From contig JALSRQ010000044.1 in assembly GCA_026984675.1 (NCBI GenBank), forward strand, positions 1 to 64,000: a DNA stretch of 64,000 bases. Reading direction: 5' to 3'. How positions within the stretch are numbered: the stretch's first letter is position 1; each line of letters opens with the position of its first letter. The notes below the pieces were generated by a model. The model was given only the letters and a program-made list of their open reading frames with translations. It searched no databases and was not told the origin of the DNA. Made by a program: the position numbers and the translations under genes. Shown one piece after another: positions 26,772 to 34,861 of the stretch. The stretch is from Thermaceae bacterium (GTDB lineage Bacteria > Deinococcota > Deinococci > Deinococcales > Marinithermaceae).

Positions 26772-27002
26772 GTGATGCATGAAACTCCCGACGTGATCGG
26801 TGAGAAAATACGCCAGGCAAGGGAAAAGCTCGGCCTTAGCCAGGCGGAGCTGGCGAGCAAAGTGGGCGTCAGCCAAGCCGCAATCAGTCAGTTCGAGAAG
26901 GGCTCCGCGCGCCCGTCGTTGCTCGTGTTCATCCGGCTTTCTCGTGTGCTTGGGCTATCAATGGAGCAACTGATAACCGAGGAGGCCCCTCATGCCCAGT
27001 AG
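26772..27002 (+). CDS. Cro-like XRE-family repressor
   Basis: 76 residues; single HTH with REKLGLSQAELASKVGVSQA and AISQFEKGSARPS. It starts at GTG 26772, 6 nt after the TACTAT -10, or ATG 26775. Both fit a leaderless transcript. Divergent from CI, the classical immunity arrangement. The stop overlaps the next gene. Confidence 0.88.
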   Translation: MMHETPDVIGEKIRQAREKLGLSQAELASKVGVSQAAISQFEKGSARPSLLVFIRLSRVLGLSMEQLITEEAPHAQ

Positions 27003-27363
27003 CTACCTCGAGGCCCGCGAGCGCTACCGCGAGCTCCTGCGGAGGAAGGCCCGGCTCCAGCGGGAGCTCACCGAGCTCGAGGCCGACATCGCCGAGGCGC
27101 TAATCGAGATGCAGCGCCTGGCCGAGCAGAGCTACATCAACGCCGAGCAGGAAACGCTCACCCTGGCCGACGCCGCGAAACTGCTCAACGTCAGCTACCA
27201 CACCGTCTACCAGATGGCCAGGGAGGGTCGGATCCAAACGATCCGCTTCGGCCGCACCTACCGCGTGCCGAGGCGGGCCCTGCGCGATCTGATCGGCCGC
27301 AACGGGGGAAACCCCGAGACCAAAGCGGCGGCCGGGGTGAGGGCCCCGGCCAGAAAGGAGTGA
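26992..27363 (+). CDS. Excisionase-like DNA-binding protein
   Basis: 123 residues. The first 50 residues are a charged coiled coil (RERYRELLRRKARLQRELTE). Residues about 55-105 form an excisionase/HTH_17 domain: LTLADAAKLLNVSYHTVYQM, then GRIQTIRFGRTYRVPRRALRD. Xis or an early regulator; the position right after cro favours either. Confidence 0.75.
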   Translation: MPSSYLEARERYRELLRRKARLQRELTELEADIAEALIEMQRLAEQSYINAEQETLTLADAAKLLNVSYHTVYQMAREGRIQTIRFGRTYRVPRRALRDLIGRNGGNPETKAAAGVRAPARKE

Positions 27364-27367
27364 TAGC

Positions 27368-27571
27368 GTGCCAGCTACCACTAACAGGATACAGCGGACA
27401 GAGGAGTTCCTGCGCGAGGAAATCGCCCGCCTAGCTGATGAGTTAGTCCGCATCGGCTGGGGCGGCATCCGTCCAGAGAGAAGCGAGGAGTACCGCCGCG
27501 TGGCTCGGCGGAAGTGGGAGCTTGAGCAGAAGCTCCTGCGGATCCGGGCAATGAGGGAGGTGGCGCGGTGA
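27368..27571 (+). CDS. Small charged phage protein, unknown
   Basis: 67 residues, almost wholly alpha-helical and charged (RTEEFLREEIARLADELV, RRKWELEQKLLRIRAMRE). GTG start; overlaps the next start. No family recognised. Confidence 0.55.
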   Translation: MPATTNRIQRTEEFLREEIARLADELVRIGWGGIRPERSEEYRRVARRKWELEQKLLRIRAMREVAR

Positions 27572-27813
27572 TCCGCGACCTACCCCCCCTTGCCAAGTGG
27601 CGCCACGTCGTCACCTGCCCCGTCTGCGGCGGTGACGGCACGGTGGAGCTCCCCCTCTCCGAGGACCCGGCCGACACCCGGGATCACCGGTGCCCGATCT
27701 GCGAGGGCATCGGCCGGGTGTGGGTCCTGGTCTACGAGATCGAGGGCCTTCCGGGCCGGCGCCTGACCTGGGAGGTCGAGGACCCGGCCTACGAGGAGGT
27801 GGAGGATGCCTAA
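27568..27813 (+). CDS. Small zinc-ribbon-like protein
   Basis: 81 residues with two CxxC knuckles, CPVCGGDG and CPICEGIG, 20 residues apart, the pattern of a DnaJ-type/rubredoxin-like zinc ribbon. Acidic C-terminus. Part of the overlapping early operon; possibly a nucleic-acid or host-protein binder. Confidence 0.65.
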   Translation: MIRDLPPLAKWRHVVTCPVCGGDGTVELPLSEDPADTRDHRCPICEGIGRVWVLVYEIEGLPGRRLTWEVEDPAYEEVEDA

Positions 27814-27997
27814 CGCCCTCGGCTGGACCATCCGCGAGAAGTTTGTCGGCTACGAGGTCCTGATCTGGTCCGGGGCCGACGTGCTCTACCGGGGGCACGC
27901 GCGGACCCGGGCCCAGGCCGCCAGGCTCGCCGAGCACTGGCGAAAAAAGCTCCTGCCGGAGGCCTTCCGGCGGGAGGAGAAGGAGGTGGATGCATGA
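27806..27997 (+). CDS. Small phage protein, unknown
   Basis: 63 residues: an N-terminal beta-hairpin-like part (WTIREKFVGYEVLIWSGADV) and a helical basic tail. Overlaps both neighbours by 4-8 bp, which supports translation. Confidence 0.55.
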   Translation: MPNALGWTIREKFVGYEVLIWSGADVLYRGHARTRAQAARLAEHWRKKLLPEAFRREEKEVDA

Positions 27998-28299
27998 TCG
28001 CCCGCGGCCTCGCCCTCATCGCCGGGATCAAGGCCCGGCGCCCAGACCGCATAGTCCGAACCGACCGCAAGCACCTAGCCCGGGCCCTCGAGGCCCGGCG
28101 CCAGGCCCCATCCGAGGCCGACCGGATCGCCGAGCGGCTTAGGGGCCTCGGCTACGAGGTGGCCTACGGCTGGGATCCCGACCTCGGGGACTACGCCGAG
28201 GTGCGTATCGAGGGTCGCCTGGTGGCCCTGGCCAACCGGTGCGGCTCGGTGGAGGCGTGTTTGCGGCAGGTTGCGGGGGAGCTGGGGGTGGGGGTGTGA
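27994..28299 (+). CDS. Small phage protein, unknown
   Basis: 101 residues: basic N-terminal helix, then RLRGLGYEVAYGWDPDLGDY and YAEVRIEGRLVALANRCGSV, a small alpha/beta pattern. Overlaps neighbours by ATGA/GTGA. Confidence 0.55.
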   Translation: MIARGLALIAGIKARRPDRIVRTDRKHLARALEARRQAPSEADRIAERLRGLGYEVAYGWDPDLGDYAEVRIEGRLVALANRCGSVEACLRQVAGELGVGV

Positions 28300-28805
28300 A
28301 AACCGGGGAAATCCTCATTGAAGCGGCTCGCCGCATGAGTGCGGCTGGTGATCACCTCTTGGCCACGCTGCTGGTAGCTGTGTGGGCAGCCCATACAGCC
28401 CGTGAAGAAGGTGACGAGCGGGGGCGCCAAATGGCCCTCGTAAGCGCTCTTCAGTCGCTTGCCACCGAACGCGGCTACGAGTTCAGCCGGCACTTGACCC
28501 CAGCCCAACCCCAGGACCGGAGGCCAAGCAACATCGCTGCCGTTTTTCTCACTAAGAACGGGGAGATCTTCTTCGCCCCGCCCGGATCGGTAATTGAAAA
28601 GGGGTACTCCCCAGGGTTGGGAAACGTTGTTGAGCTGGGAACTCCAGACCAACGCTACGTCACCCTCGCCTATAACGTGGACGAACCGCATTGTCTCATT
28701 TCTGCAATGCTTGCCGATCTGTCCCGGCAGGCAAAAAGCGGAGTCGCATTCGCGGTACTCGACGTAGCAAAGCTCGCGCAGACCGGCCAGGGGGTTGAAG
28801 GGTGA
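28296..28805 (+). CDS. Phage protein of unknown function
   Basis: 169 residues from the GTG at 28296, which overlaps the upstream stop. A helical N-terminal half (AARRMSAAGDHLLATLLVAV) is followed by a beta-rich part (SNIAAVFLTKNGEIFFAPPG). Codon use is more AT-rich than the adjoining genes, a sign of separate origin. No family recognised. Confidence 0.55.
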   Translation: MKTGEILIEAARRMSAAGDHLLATLLVAVWAAHTAREEGDERGRQMALVSALQSLATERGYEFSRHLTPAQPQDRRPSNIAAVFLTKNGEIFFAPPGSVIEKGYSPGLGNVVELGTPDQRYVTLAYNVDEPHCLISAMLADLSRQAKSGVAFAVLDVAKLAQTGQGVEG

Positions 28806-28993
28806 TCTCCCTCTGGCTCGCCGCCTTCATTGGCTTTGCATCCGGTTTTATCGGCCTCTTCGTTGCCGCCCTGCTCTGCGCCGCGGGGCGGAGCGAGGAC
28901 GCCCTCGAGGCCCGGGAGCGGGCGGGCCTCGAGCTGGAGCTGGACCCGCTCATGGAAAGCGAGGAGGCGGGCCGAAAGCCCGCCGGGAGGTGA
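28802..28993 (+). CDS. Small single-span membrane protein
   Basis: 63 residues; one N-terminal membrane helix (ISLWLAAFIGFASGFIGLFV) and an acidic cytoplasmic tail. Overlaps the upstream stop by GTGA. Confidence 0.55.
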   Translation: MISLWLAAFIGFASGFIGLFVAALLCAAGRSEDALEARERAGLELELDPLMESEEAGRKPAGR

Positions 28994-28996
28994 CTC

Positions 28997-29974
28997 ATGA
29001 GTGAGTTGGCCCAGAAGCAGAATACCACCACCGGACTGGTGCCGTCTCCCAGCGAGGCGGCGGAACTGGCCCGCACCAAGATCTTCGCGGGCATACCGGA
29101 CGACGAGGTCAAGCTGGCCCTGGCCATCGCCGGGCGGTACGGGCTCGACCCGCTGCTCCGGCACCTGGTGCTCATCCCCGGAGGCCAGAACCGGCGCTAC
29201 AACGTCTACATCACCCGGGACGGCTTGCTGCACATTGCCCACACCAGCGGCAAGCCGTGGAGCATCGAGATCGACGAGCCGCAGAAGCGGGAGAACCCCT
29301 ACACCGGCCGCGAGGACATCTACCTCAAGGGCCGGGTGAAGGTGCTCGACCCCGCCACCGGTCAGACCCAGGTCTTTGAGGGCGGCGTCTGGTTCAGCGA
29401 GTACAACGCCGGGCGCGGCTCCTGGAAGACCCACCCGGCGGCGATGCACCAGAAGGTGCTCGAGGTCTACCTCCTACGCAGGGCCTTCGACGTGGCCCTG
29501 ACCCCGATCGAGGAGATGGACCGGGTGCAGGCGGTGCAGACCCAGGTGCCACAGCCCGAGCCGGTCCCGGTCGGGGCGCATGTGGAGCCGATCCCAACCG
29601 GCCCCGAGCGCATCAACAAGGCCCAGCTCAGCAAGATCGGGGCCACCCTGAACGAGCTCGGGCTGGTGAACGGGCGGTACCGCGATGTGAAGCTCCGCCT
29701 GGCGGAGATGGTCGTGGGGCGGCAGGTGACCACCTCCAAGGAGCTCACCAAGGAAGAGGCCTCCCGGTTCATCGACTACCTGGAAAAGCTTCGCGAGGGC
29801 CTCCAGGCGGCCGGGGTGAAGGACGCCGCCGAGGCCGCCAGCTACATCACCCGGATGGTCGAGTCGGGGGCGGTCCCGCCCACCGACGTCGAGGCGCTGA
29901 AGGCGGACCTCGAGGCCTTCCGCGCGGTGGGCGGCGACGCCCGCGAGGAGCTCTTCGAGAACGAGGACGCGTAG
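28997..29974 (+). CDS. bet: Bet/RecT-family single-strand annealing protein
   Basis: 325 residues. The N-terminal 165 match the Beta/RecT core: AIAGRYGLDPLLRHLVLIPGG, YITRDGLLHIAHTSGKPWS, GGVWFSEYNAGRGSWKTHP and KVLEVYLLRRAFDV. The rest is helical. It anneals complementary single strands in phage recombination and replication. No Exo/RecE or SSB gene was recognised next to it. Confidence 0.85.
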   Translation: MSELAQKQNTTTGLVPSPSEAAELARTKIFAGIPDDEVKLALAIAGRYGLDPLLRHLVLIPGGQNRRYNVYITRDGLLHIAHTSGKPWSIEIDEPQKRENPYTGREDIYLKGRVKVLDPATGQTQVFEGGVWFSEYNAGRGSWKTHPAAMHQKVLEVYLLRRAFDVALTPIEEMDRVQAVQTQVPQPEPVPVGAHVEPIPTGPERINKAQLSKIGATLNELGLVNGRYRDVKLRLAEMVVGRQVTTSKELTKEEASRFIDYLEKLREGLQAAGVKDAAEAASYITRMVESGAVPPTDVEALKADLEAFRAVGGDAREELFENEDA

Positions 29975-29976
29975 AC

Positions 29977-30000
29977 GTGGGGGCCCGCTCGGGCCCCCAC
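29977..30000 (+). other. Strong hairpin after bet
   Basis: Perfect 11-bp stem GTGGGGGCCCG / CGGGCCCCCAC with a two-base gap as loop, 3 bp after the bet stop. No T-run follows and the next gene is 20 bp away, so it more likely attenuates or stabilises mRNA than ends it. Confidence 0.45.
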
Positions 30001-30020
30001 CCCTCTGGAGGTGGACGGGT

Positions 30021-30365
30021 TTGCGAGGCGAGATTACCGAAGCGGAACTCACCAGGGCGATCCGGCTCCTCGAGGAGCGCCGCGCTTGGGGGATCGCGCG
30101 CGAAGAGTTCGAGGACCTATTTGGTTCAGACCGACGGGGCCGGCAGGTCATGGCCGAGCTCAGGAAGCGGGGTCGGGCGGCGGTGGTGGTGGCCGCCGGC
30201 CCGGAGGGCAAGGAGGTCTACCGGCTCCCCGAGAACGAGGCGGAGTACCGCCAGTTCCGGACGAAGCTGATCAGCCGGATCAAGGAGCTCGAGGCCGCGC
30301 TCGCCGGGATGGAGCGGGCCTGGGAAGCGGGCGGTGTGCGCGTCGCCCAGGAGCAGCTGTTTTAG
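30021..30365 (+). CDS. Small phage protein, wHTH-like
   Basis: 114 residues from TTG at 30021, with GGAGGTGG 6 nt upstream. Pattern: RAIRLLEERRAWGIAREEFE, DRRGRQVMAELRKRGRAAVV and a C-terminal coiled coil, like a winged helix plus zipper. Function unknown. Confidence 0.55.
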   Translation: MRGEITEAELTRAIRLLEERRAWGIAREEFEDLFGSDRRGRQVMAELRKRGRAAVVVAAGPEGKEVYRLPENEAEYRQFRTKLISRIKELEAALAGMERAWEAGGVRVAQEQLF

Positions 30366-30374
30366 GGGGTTGCG

Positions 30375-31250
30375 ATGGCAAGACCAAGAAGCAAGAGCGG
30401 AACGTGGACCAAGGTGCCGAACTGGGTCTTCGCTGTACTGCCAACGCTGAAGCCGCGAGCCCAGGCGGCCCTTTTTGTCCTCGCGGCGGAAGCGAACTTC
30501 GGTCGCGGGCTTGGTCATCTTTCGGTGGCCGAACGCACCGGCGTTGACCCCCGCACGGCTAAGCGAGCGCTCGAAGAACTTATGAGCGCAGGCTACGCAA
30601 CCAAGGAAGGGGGCATCTACCAGCTGGTCGCAGAACCGGAGCACGCTTTGGGCAAGACAGGCGCAAAACGTGCGCAAGGTTTGCAGCAAAACGTGCAAGC
30701 GGACATGCAAGAAACGCCGTCCAGGACGGGGCTCGCGAACGCCGAAGGAAGAAAGGAAGTAAAGGAAGAAGGAAGTATATATAACTCCCCCCCTTACCCC
30801 CCCTCTTCCAGCACCGGACCCTCTGGCCGGTTAGGCGAGGAAGAGGCCGCTAAAGACGCGGGGGTTCAGAGCACCGGACCAACGGCGCTTGAAGCGTCCC
30901 TCGGGCCGGCCGGTCAGGCGATCGTCTTCGTGGCGCCCGGGGCGCTCCACCGCCGGGTGCCCGGGCGGGATTACACCGTCCTCGACCGGCTCCGAGCCTG
31001 GGACGAGATGTGGTCCCCCGAGGAGGTCCGGGCAGCCTGGGCCCAGGCCAAGCGGGACGCCCACACCCACCCGTTGAAGGTCTTCTGGCTGATCCTCGAG
31101 GGCGAGATCCCGCTCGACGCCTCACTGGTCGAGCGCCCGCCGGAACTGCGAAGGCCCAAAAAGCCCTACCGCGAGTACCGCTACATCGGCATCGACGACG
31201 TGCCCGACCCGCTCGAGGTGCTTTATGGCCGCAAACCTGCCTCGGCGTGA
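30375..31250 (+). CDS. Replication initiator-like protein (wHTH plus C-terminal domain)
   Basis: 291 residues. The N-terminus (1-95) is a winged helix: TWTKVPNWVFAVLPTLKPRA, LSVAERTGVDPRTAKRALEE, then GYATKEGGIYQL. A low-complexity hinge (about 96-165) follows, encoded by the candidate origin. The C-terminal part (PEEVRAAWAQAKRDAHTHPL) resembles the DnaD/DnaT-type end of O-like proteins. It lies just before the helicase gene, as O lies before P or a DnaB gene. Confidence 0.7.
   Translation: MARPRSKSGTWTKVPNWVFAVLPTLKPRAQAALFVLAAEANFGRGLGHLSVAERTGVDPRTAKRALEELMSAGYATKEGGIYQLVAEPEHALGKTGAKRAQGLQQNVQADMQETPSRTGLANAEGRKEVKEEGSIYNSPPYPPSSSTGPSGRLGEEEAAKDAGVQSTGPTALEASLGPAGQAIVFVAPGALHRRVPGRDYTVLDRLRAWDEMWSPEEVRAAWAQAKRDAHTHPLKVFWLILEGEIPLDASLVERPPELRRPKKPYREYRYIGIDDVPDPLEVLYGRKPASA
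30663..30790. other. Candidate phage replication origin inside the initiator gene
   Basis: GCAAAACGTGC occurs at 30663-30673 and 30686-30696 (23-bp period); related GTGCAAG/ATGCAAG words follow to about 30712. Then comes a purine-rich tract and an AT-rich TATATATAA element near 30775-30785. Iterons plus an adjacent melting region inside the initiator gene repeats the lambda ori plan. Confidence 0.5.
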
Positions 31251-32397
31251 CCTCGAGCGCATCACGCTCTCCTACGCCCTGGCCGGGCTGATCCGGCCCG
31301 AGCCCGAGCTCTACGCCATCCCGGAACACCGCACCCTGGCCGAGGCTCTGGCCGAGCACGGCCCCGAGGGGGTGGCGCTCGCCGAGGTCGAGCCCTCGCT
31401 GATCGCCAGCGTCACCGACCTGTACCTGGACTACGGCTCGGTGGCCGCCGAGGAGATGCAGCGCCGCCTGCGGGAAGCGGTGCGGCGCCAGCGAGTCACG
31501 GAGGCCGCCCTCCGGGTGGCCCAGGCGGCCAAGCGCGGCGAGGACTACCTGGCGGCCGTAGAGGCGCTCACCGAGGCGGCGGAAGGGCGCGAGGAGCGGG
31601 GCGCCGTGCCCGCGAGGGAGGCGGCGCGGCTCGCGCTCGAGCGCTGGCGGGCCGAGCGCGAGGGGCGCAGGAAGCCCCCGATCGCGGTGGCCCGCGACCC
31701 CGCCTTTCCCAGCTTCGACGGCGGCGGCCACTACATCCTGGCCGCCCGCACCGCGGTGGGGAAGACCGCGCTCGCCCTGCAGTTCGCCCTCATCGCCGCC
31801 CGGGCGGGGCGGAAGGTGGTCTTCTACAGCCTCGAGATGCCCGCCTGGACCCTCGGCGCCCGACTGATCTCGCAGGTGCTAGGGATCCCGCTGCACGAGC
31901 TCCGGGACGCGGAGGGCCTGGAGCGCGCCCTGGCGCTTCTCGACGTGCCGCTTTTCGTGCGCGACGACGTGGACCACGCCGAGGCGCTCTACGCCGACAT
32001 GCGCAGGGCGGGGGCCGACTTCTACGTGGTCGACTACCTTGGCCTGGTGCACCCCAGCGCCCGTGAGGAGCGCCGGGAGCTCGAGGTCGCCCGGATCAGC
32101 CGGGCCCTGAAGCGCCTGGCGGTGAAGCTCGACGTGCCCGTGCTCACCCTGGCCCAGATCAACCGGCAGGCCGAGCAGAAGCGCGACAAGCGCCCCGAGC
32201 TTTCGCACCTCCGCGACTCGGGGGCCATCGAGCAGGACGCCGACGTGGTGATGCTGCTCTGGCGCAAGCCCGAGCCCGGCGGAACCCTCTCCGACGAGGG
32301 CGAGCTGGTGGTGGCCAAGAACCGCCACGGCCCCACCGGGGTCTGGCCGGTGCACTTCCAGGGCGCGGCGCTCCGGTTTGCCTGGGAGGGGGCATGA
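31225..32397 (+). CDS. DnaB-like replicative helicase
   Basis: 390 residues. RecA-fold SF4 helicase: Walker A ARTAVGKT at about 174-181, H1a-like VVFYSLEMP, Walker B DFYVVDYLGLV, LAQINRQAEQKRDKRPELSH, and the arginine-finger region KNRHGPTG. The N-terminal domain is short. The gene overlaps the initiator gene by 26 bp. Confidence 0.9.
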   Translation: MAANLPRRDLERITLSYALAGLIRPEPELYAIPEHRTLAEALAEHGPEGVALAEVEPSLIASVTDLYLDYGSVAAEEMQRRLREAVRRQRVTEAALRVAQAAKRGEDYLAAVEALTEAAEGREERGAVPAREAARLALERWRAEREGRRKPPIAVARDPAFPSFDGGGHYILAARTAVGKTALALQFALIAARAGRKVVFYSLEMPAWTLGARLISQVLGIPLHELRDAEGLERALALLDVPLFVRDDVDHAEALYADMRRAGADFYVVDYLGLVHPSAREERRELEVARISRALKRLAVKLDVPVLTLAQINRQAEQKRDKRPELSHLRDSGAIEQDADVVMLLWRKPEPGGTLSDEGELVVAKNRHGPTGVWPVHFQGAALRFAWEGA

Positions 32398-32783
32398 AGC
32401 TGATCGAGCGGCTGGCCCGCGACCTGAACGCGAAGGGGACCCGGGCCTTCGCGGCCCCCGGCGGCCTGGTGGTAAACGGCGAGCGGTTCGGTCTCAAGGA
32501 GGCCGCCCGGATCGCGGTCGCGGTCTACGGGACCCCGCGCGTCGAGGTGGCCCCCAGGCGCCGGGAGCGCGGCCTGGCCTGGGAGCCGGACGAGCTGCTC
32601 GGTCCGCTCCTCGACTGGGCCGAGGATCACACCCTCACCCCTGGCGAGGAACGGCTGCTCGCTGCCCTGGTGGCTGGAAAGATCGACCCCGTCGAGGCGG
32701 CCGGCTGGGCGGCGATCAACGGATGGACCGCGTTCGCGCTCGCGCTCGGTGAAGTCGCCGAGCGCTGGCTGGAGGAGCGATGA
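32394..32783 (+). CDS. Phage protein of unknown function
   Basis: 129 residues, soluble. N-terminal part NGERFGLKEAARIAVAVYG, C-terminal helical part GEERLLAALVAGKIDPVEAA. It overlaps the helicase stop and the next start by 4 bp each. No family recognised. Confidence 0.55.
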   Translation: MKLIERLARDLNAKGTRAFAAPGGLVVNGERFGLKEAARIAVAVYGTPRVEVAPRRRERGLAWEPDELLGPLLDWAEDHTLTPGEERLLAALVAGKIDPVEAAGWAAINGWTAFALALGEVAERWLEER

Positions 32784-33613
32784 AGGGCAAGTACCTGAAG
32801 AAGGTCGACTGGGAGCACTCGAGGGGATACCTGTCCCTGAAGGAGGCCGCCCGCTTGGCCGGGGTCTACCCCGACTCCATCCGCACCTGGCTGATGCGGC
32901 ACGGCCTGTACCGCTACCCCTACGCGGTCTTCTGGCGGGGCCAGGCGATGCTGAACCGGAACGCCCTGGAGGCCTACCTCTACCGGGGGAACCTGGTCCG
33001 CCTGCCGAAGCTCTACCCCGGGTGGCGGAAGCTCGCCGACATCGCCCGCGAGTACCCGCTCTCCTACAGCATGGTGCAGCGGGCGGCCTACCGCGGGGAG
33101 TTTCGGGCCGGTCGCTGGCGGCGGGCGATCTACGTCGAGCCCTACAGCTTCCGCCGCTGGGCGGAGGCGGCGCTTGCCCCGATCCGTCACCCCTGGATCC
33201 GGGCCTCCGACCTGGCCCGGCGGCTTGGCATGCACCCGGGGAGCGTGCGGCAAACGGCGCACCAGCACGGGATCACCGTGGTCCACCGCTACGACCCCAA
33301 GAGCCGCGCCCGGGTGGCGGTGATCCACCTGATCGAGTGGGAGGACACCTTTGGGCCGGTGGACCGGATCCGGGCACGGCGGTTGCCGGAACTGCCCGAA
33401 GGGTACGTCCTGGTCACCGACGTGGCCCGCCGGGAGGGGGTCAGCCGGCAATCGGTCCTCATCTGGGCCCGTTCACGACGGGCCCGGGTGGTCTACGTGG
33501 ATGCCCCGGGTGTGCCCAGGAAGGCGGCGATCCCGGAGACCACCGCCCGGCTCTACGCGCGCATGCGGGCCCGCCGCCGGCGGCACCGGGAGGAGGCCGG
33601 CCGTGCCGCTTGA
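32780..33613 (+). CDS. Multi-HTH DNA-binding protein (four tandem helix-turn-helix units)
   Basis: 277 residues carrying four HTH/wing-like units: LSLKEAARLAGVYPDSIRTW (about 18-60), WRKLADIAREYPLSYSMVQR (82-125), IRASDLARRLGMHPGSVRQT (140-185) and LVTDVARREGVSRQSVLIWA (205-245). Each is followed by a short basic wing. The basic tail ends RRRRHREE. A DNA-binding or gene-regulatory role is inferred; the repeated layout is unusual. Confidence 0.7.
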   Translation: MKGKYLKKVDWEHSRGYLSLKEAARLAGVYPDSIRTWLMRHGLYRYPYAVFWRGQAMLNRNALEAYLYRGNLVRLPKLYPGWRKLADIAREYPLSYSMVQRAAYRGEFRAGRWRRAIYVEPYSFRRWAEAALAPIRHPWIRASDLARRLGMHPGSVRQTAHQHGITVVHRYDPKSRARVAVIHLIEWEDTFGPVDRIRARRLPELPEGYVLVTDVARREGVSRQSVLIWARSRRARVVYVDAPGVPRKAAIPETTARLYARMRARRRRHREEAGRAA

Positions 33614-33782
33614 GCTCGCCCTGGCCGCCGTCCTGGCCTGGCTGGCGGCGTTCGTGCTCGGGTTTTTCCTGCTCTTTGAGGGGGTGCCGCCGCGAAGCCC
33701 AAGGGCGCTCTTGATCCAGCTTCTGGCGGCTGCGGTGCTGGCCACCGGCTGGGTGGTGCTGGTAGTGGAGGTGGCGCGGTGA
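33603..33782 (+). CDS. Small two-span membrane protein
   Basis: 59 residues from the GTG at 33603. Two membrane helices: ALAAVLAWLAAFVLGFFLLF and LIQLLAAAVLATGWVVLVVE. Overlaps both neighbours. It lies far from the lysis cassette, so a holin role is not assumed. Confidence 0.55.
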   Translation: MPLELALAAVLAWLAAFVLGFFLLFEGVPPRSPRALLIQLLAAAVLATGWVVLVVEVAR

Positions 33783-34273
33783 AGCGGGTCGTCGCGCGCC
33801 CCTGGACCCCCCGCGATGACGCCATCATCGTCGAGCTCACCCGCCGCGGCTGGCCGCCGCACGCGATCGCGCTGGTGGTGCCTCGTAGCTTTGGCTCGAT
33901 CCGCGCTCGCCTGGCCCGCTTGCGGCGCCGTGGCACGGATCTGCCCCGCTTCCGGCCCGGAGGACAGCACCAGCGCCCGGTCGCCTTGGCCGAGCTCAGA
34001 GCCGACTACGAGGAGATCACTGCGGGGCTTGACCGGCAGAGCGTGGCCTACGAGGAGGCCCGGGCCTATGCGCGGCGGCTCCGCGCGGCCGGTCCCGAGC
34101 TTGCGTTGCCAGAACCGATGAGCGACGAGGAGGTTGCTGCCGTGATCGAGCGGGCGGCCCGACTCGCCGGCCCAGCGATGGCGATGGCGATTGCCGAGGC
34201 CCACCGGGCCTGGCGAGCGCAAAACCGGCTGCGGCCGGTGGAGGGGGTTTGCGCCTCGACGAGGAGGAGGTAG
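33779..34273 (+). CDS. Myb/SANT-like HTH protein
   Basis: 164 residues. The N-terminal 50 residues look like a SANT/GcrA-type unit: RPWTPRDDAIIVELTRRGWP and SFGSIRARLARLRRRG. The rest is helical. Possible late-gene regulator, given its place near the end of the early operon; inference only. Confidence 0.55.
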   Translation: MKRVVARPWTPRDDAIIVELTRRGWPPHAIALVVPRSFGSIRARLARLRRRGTDLPRFRPGGQHQRPVALAELRADYEEITAGLDRQSVAYEEARAYARRLRAAGPELALPEPMSDEEVAAVIERAARLAGPAMAMAIAEAHRAWRAQNRLRPVEGVCASTRRR

Positions 34274-34276
34274 GAC

Positions 34277-34861
34277 GTGGCTGTTAGTGAGCTTAGGTTC
34301 CCTGGATTACGAGGTGGCTACCGCAGCTACCGCATTGCCCTTGAGCTCTACCGGTTGGGGGAGATCGCTAGGCTGGAATCGGGGCTCTGGGCCCGTGGTC
34401 AGCTCACCAGCCGAAAGGTGAGCGACCTCCTCTTTGACGAGGACCGCTCCCTGCTGGAGAGACTCGCCGAGCTCGACGAACACATCGAGCTCATGATGCG
34501 GTTGGGGCACGAGCCGGCCACGCTCCGCCAGCAGCGCGAGGAGCTGGTGGAGAAGATTCGGCGCGTCTACCGCCACGCCTACTCCACCGGCGACCTTCCT
34601 GGCAGTGAGCCCATCGTCCCCTGGGGGGAGCGGTGGCCGGAGGGTGCGGAGAGCGACCAAGACTTCGCGAAGTGGCCGGTGTGGGAGCTCGACACCACCG
34701 GCCTCAGGGTGCACGAGACCGACAGCGGGGTCGACTGGGCGGAGTTGCGGGGGAAGTTCGACCTGGTGTTCGACACCGCCAAGAGGCAGTATTTCCTCCT
34801 CCATCCGGTCGAGGACTACGCGTGGAACATGATCGCCGGGAAGGGGGCGCACCTGCTTTGA
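34277..34861 (+). CDS. Phage protein of unknown function
   Basis: 194 residues from GTG at 34277, preceded by a GGAGGAGG run. N-terminal coiled-coil region to about residue 100, C-terminal alpha/beta part (WPVWELDTTGLRVHETDSG, YFLLHPVEDYAWNMI). No family recognised. Confidence 0.5.
   Translation: MAVSELRFPGLRGGYRSYRIALELYRLGEIARLESGLWARGQLTSRKVSDLLFDEDRSLLERLAELDEHIELMMRLGHEPATLRQQREELVEKIRRVYRHAYSTGDLPGSEPIVPWGERWPEGAESDQDFAKWPVWELDTTGLRVHETDSGVDWAELRGKFDLVFDTAKRQYFLLHPVEDYAWNMIAGKGAHLL

Noticed and set aside
33603-33782. Second holin gene
   Set aside because: Two membrane helices fit, but it lies in the early operon far from endolysin and has no other support.
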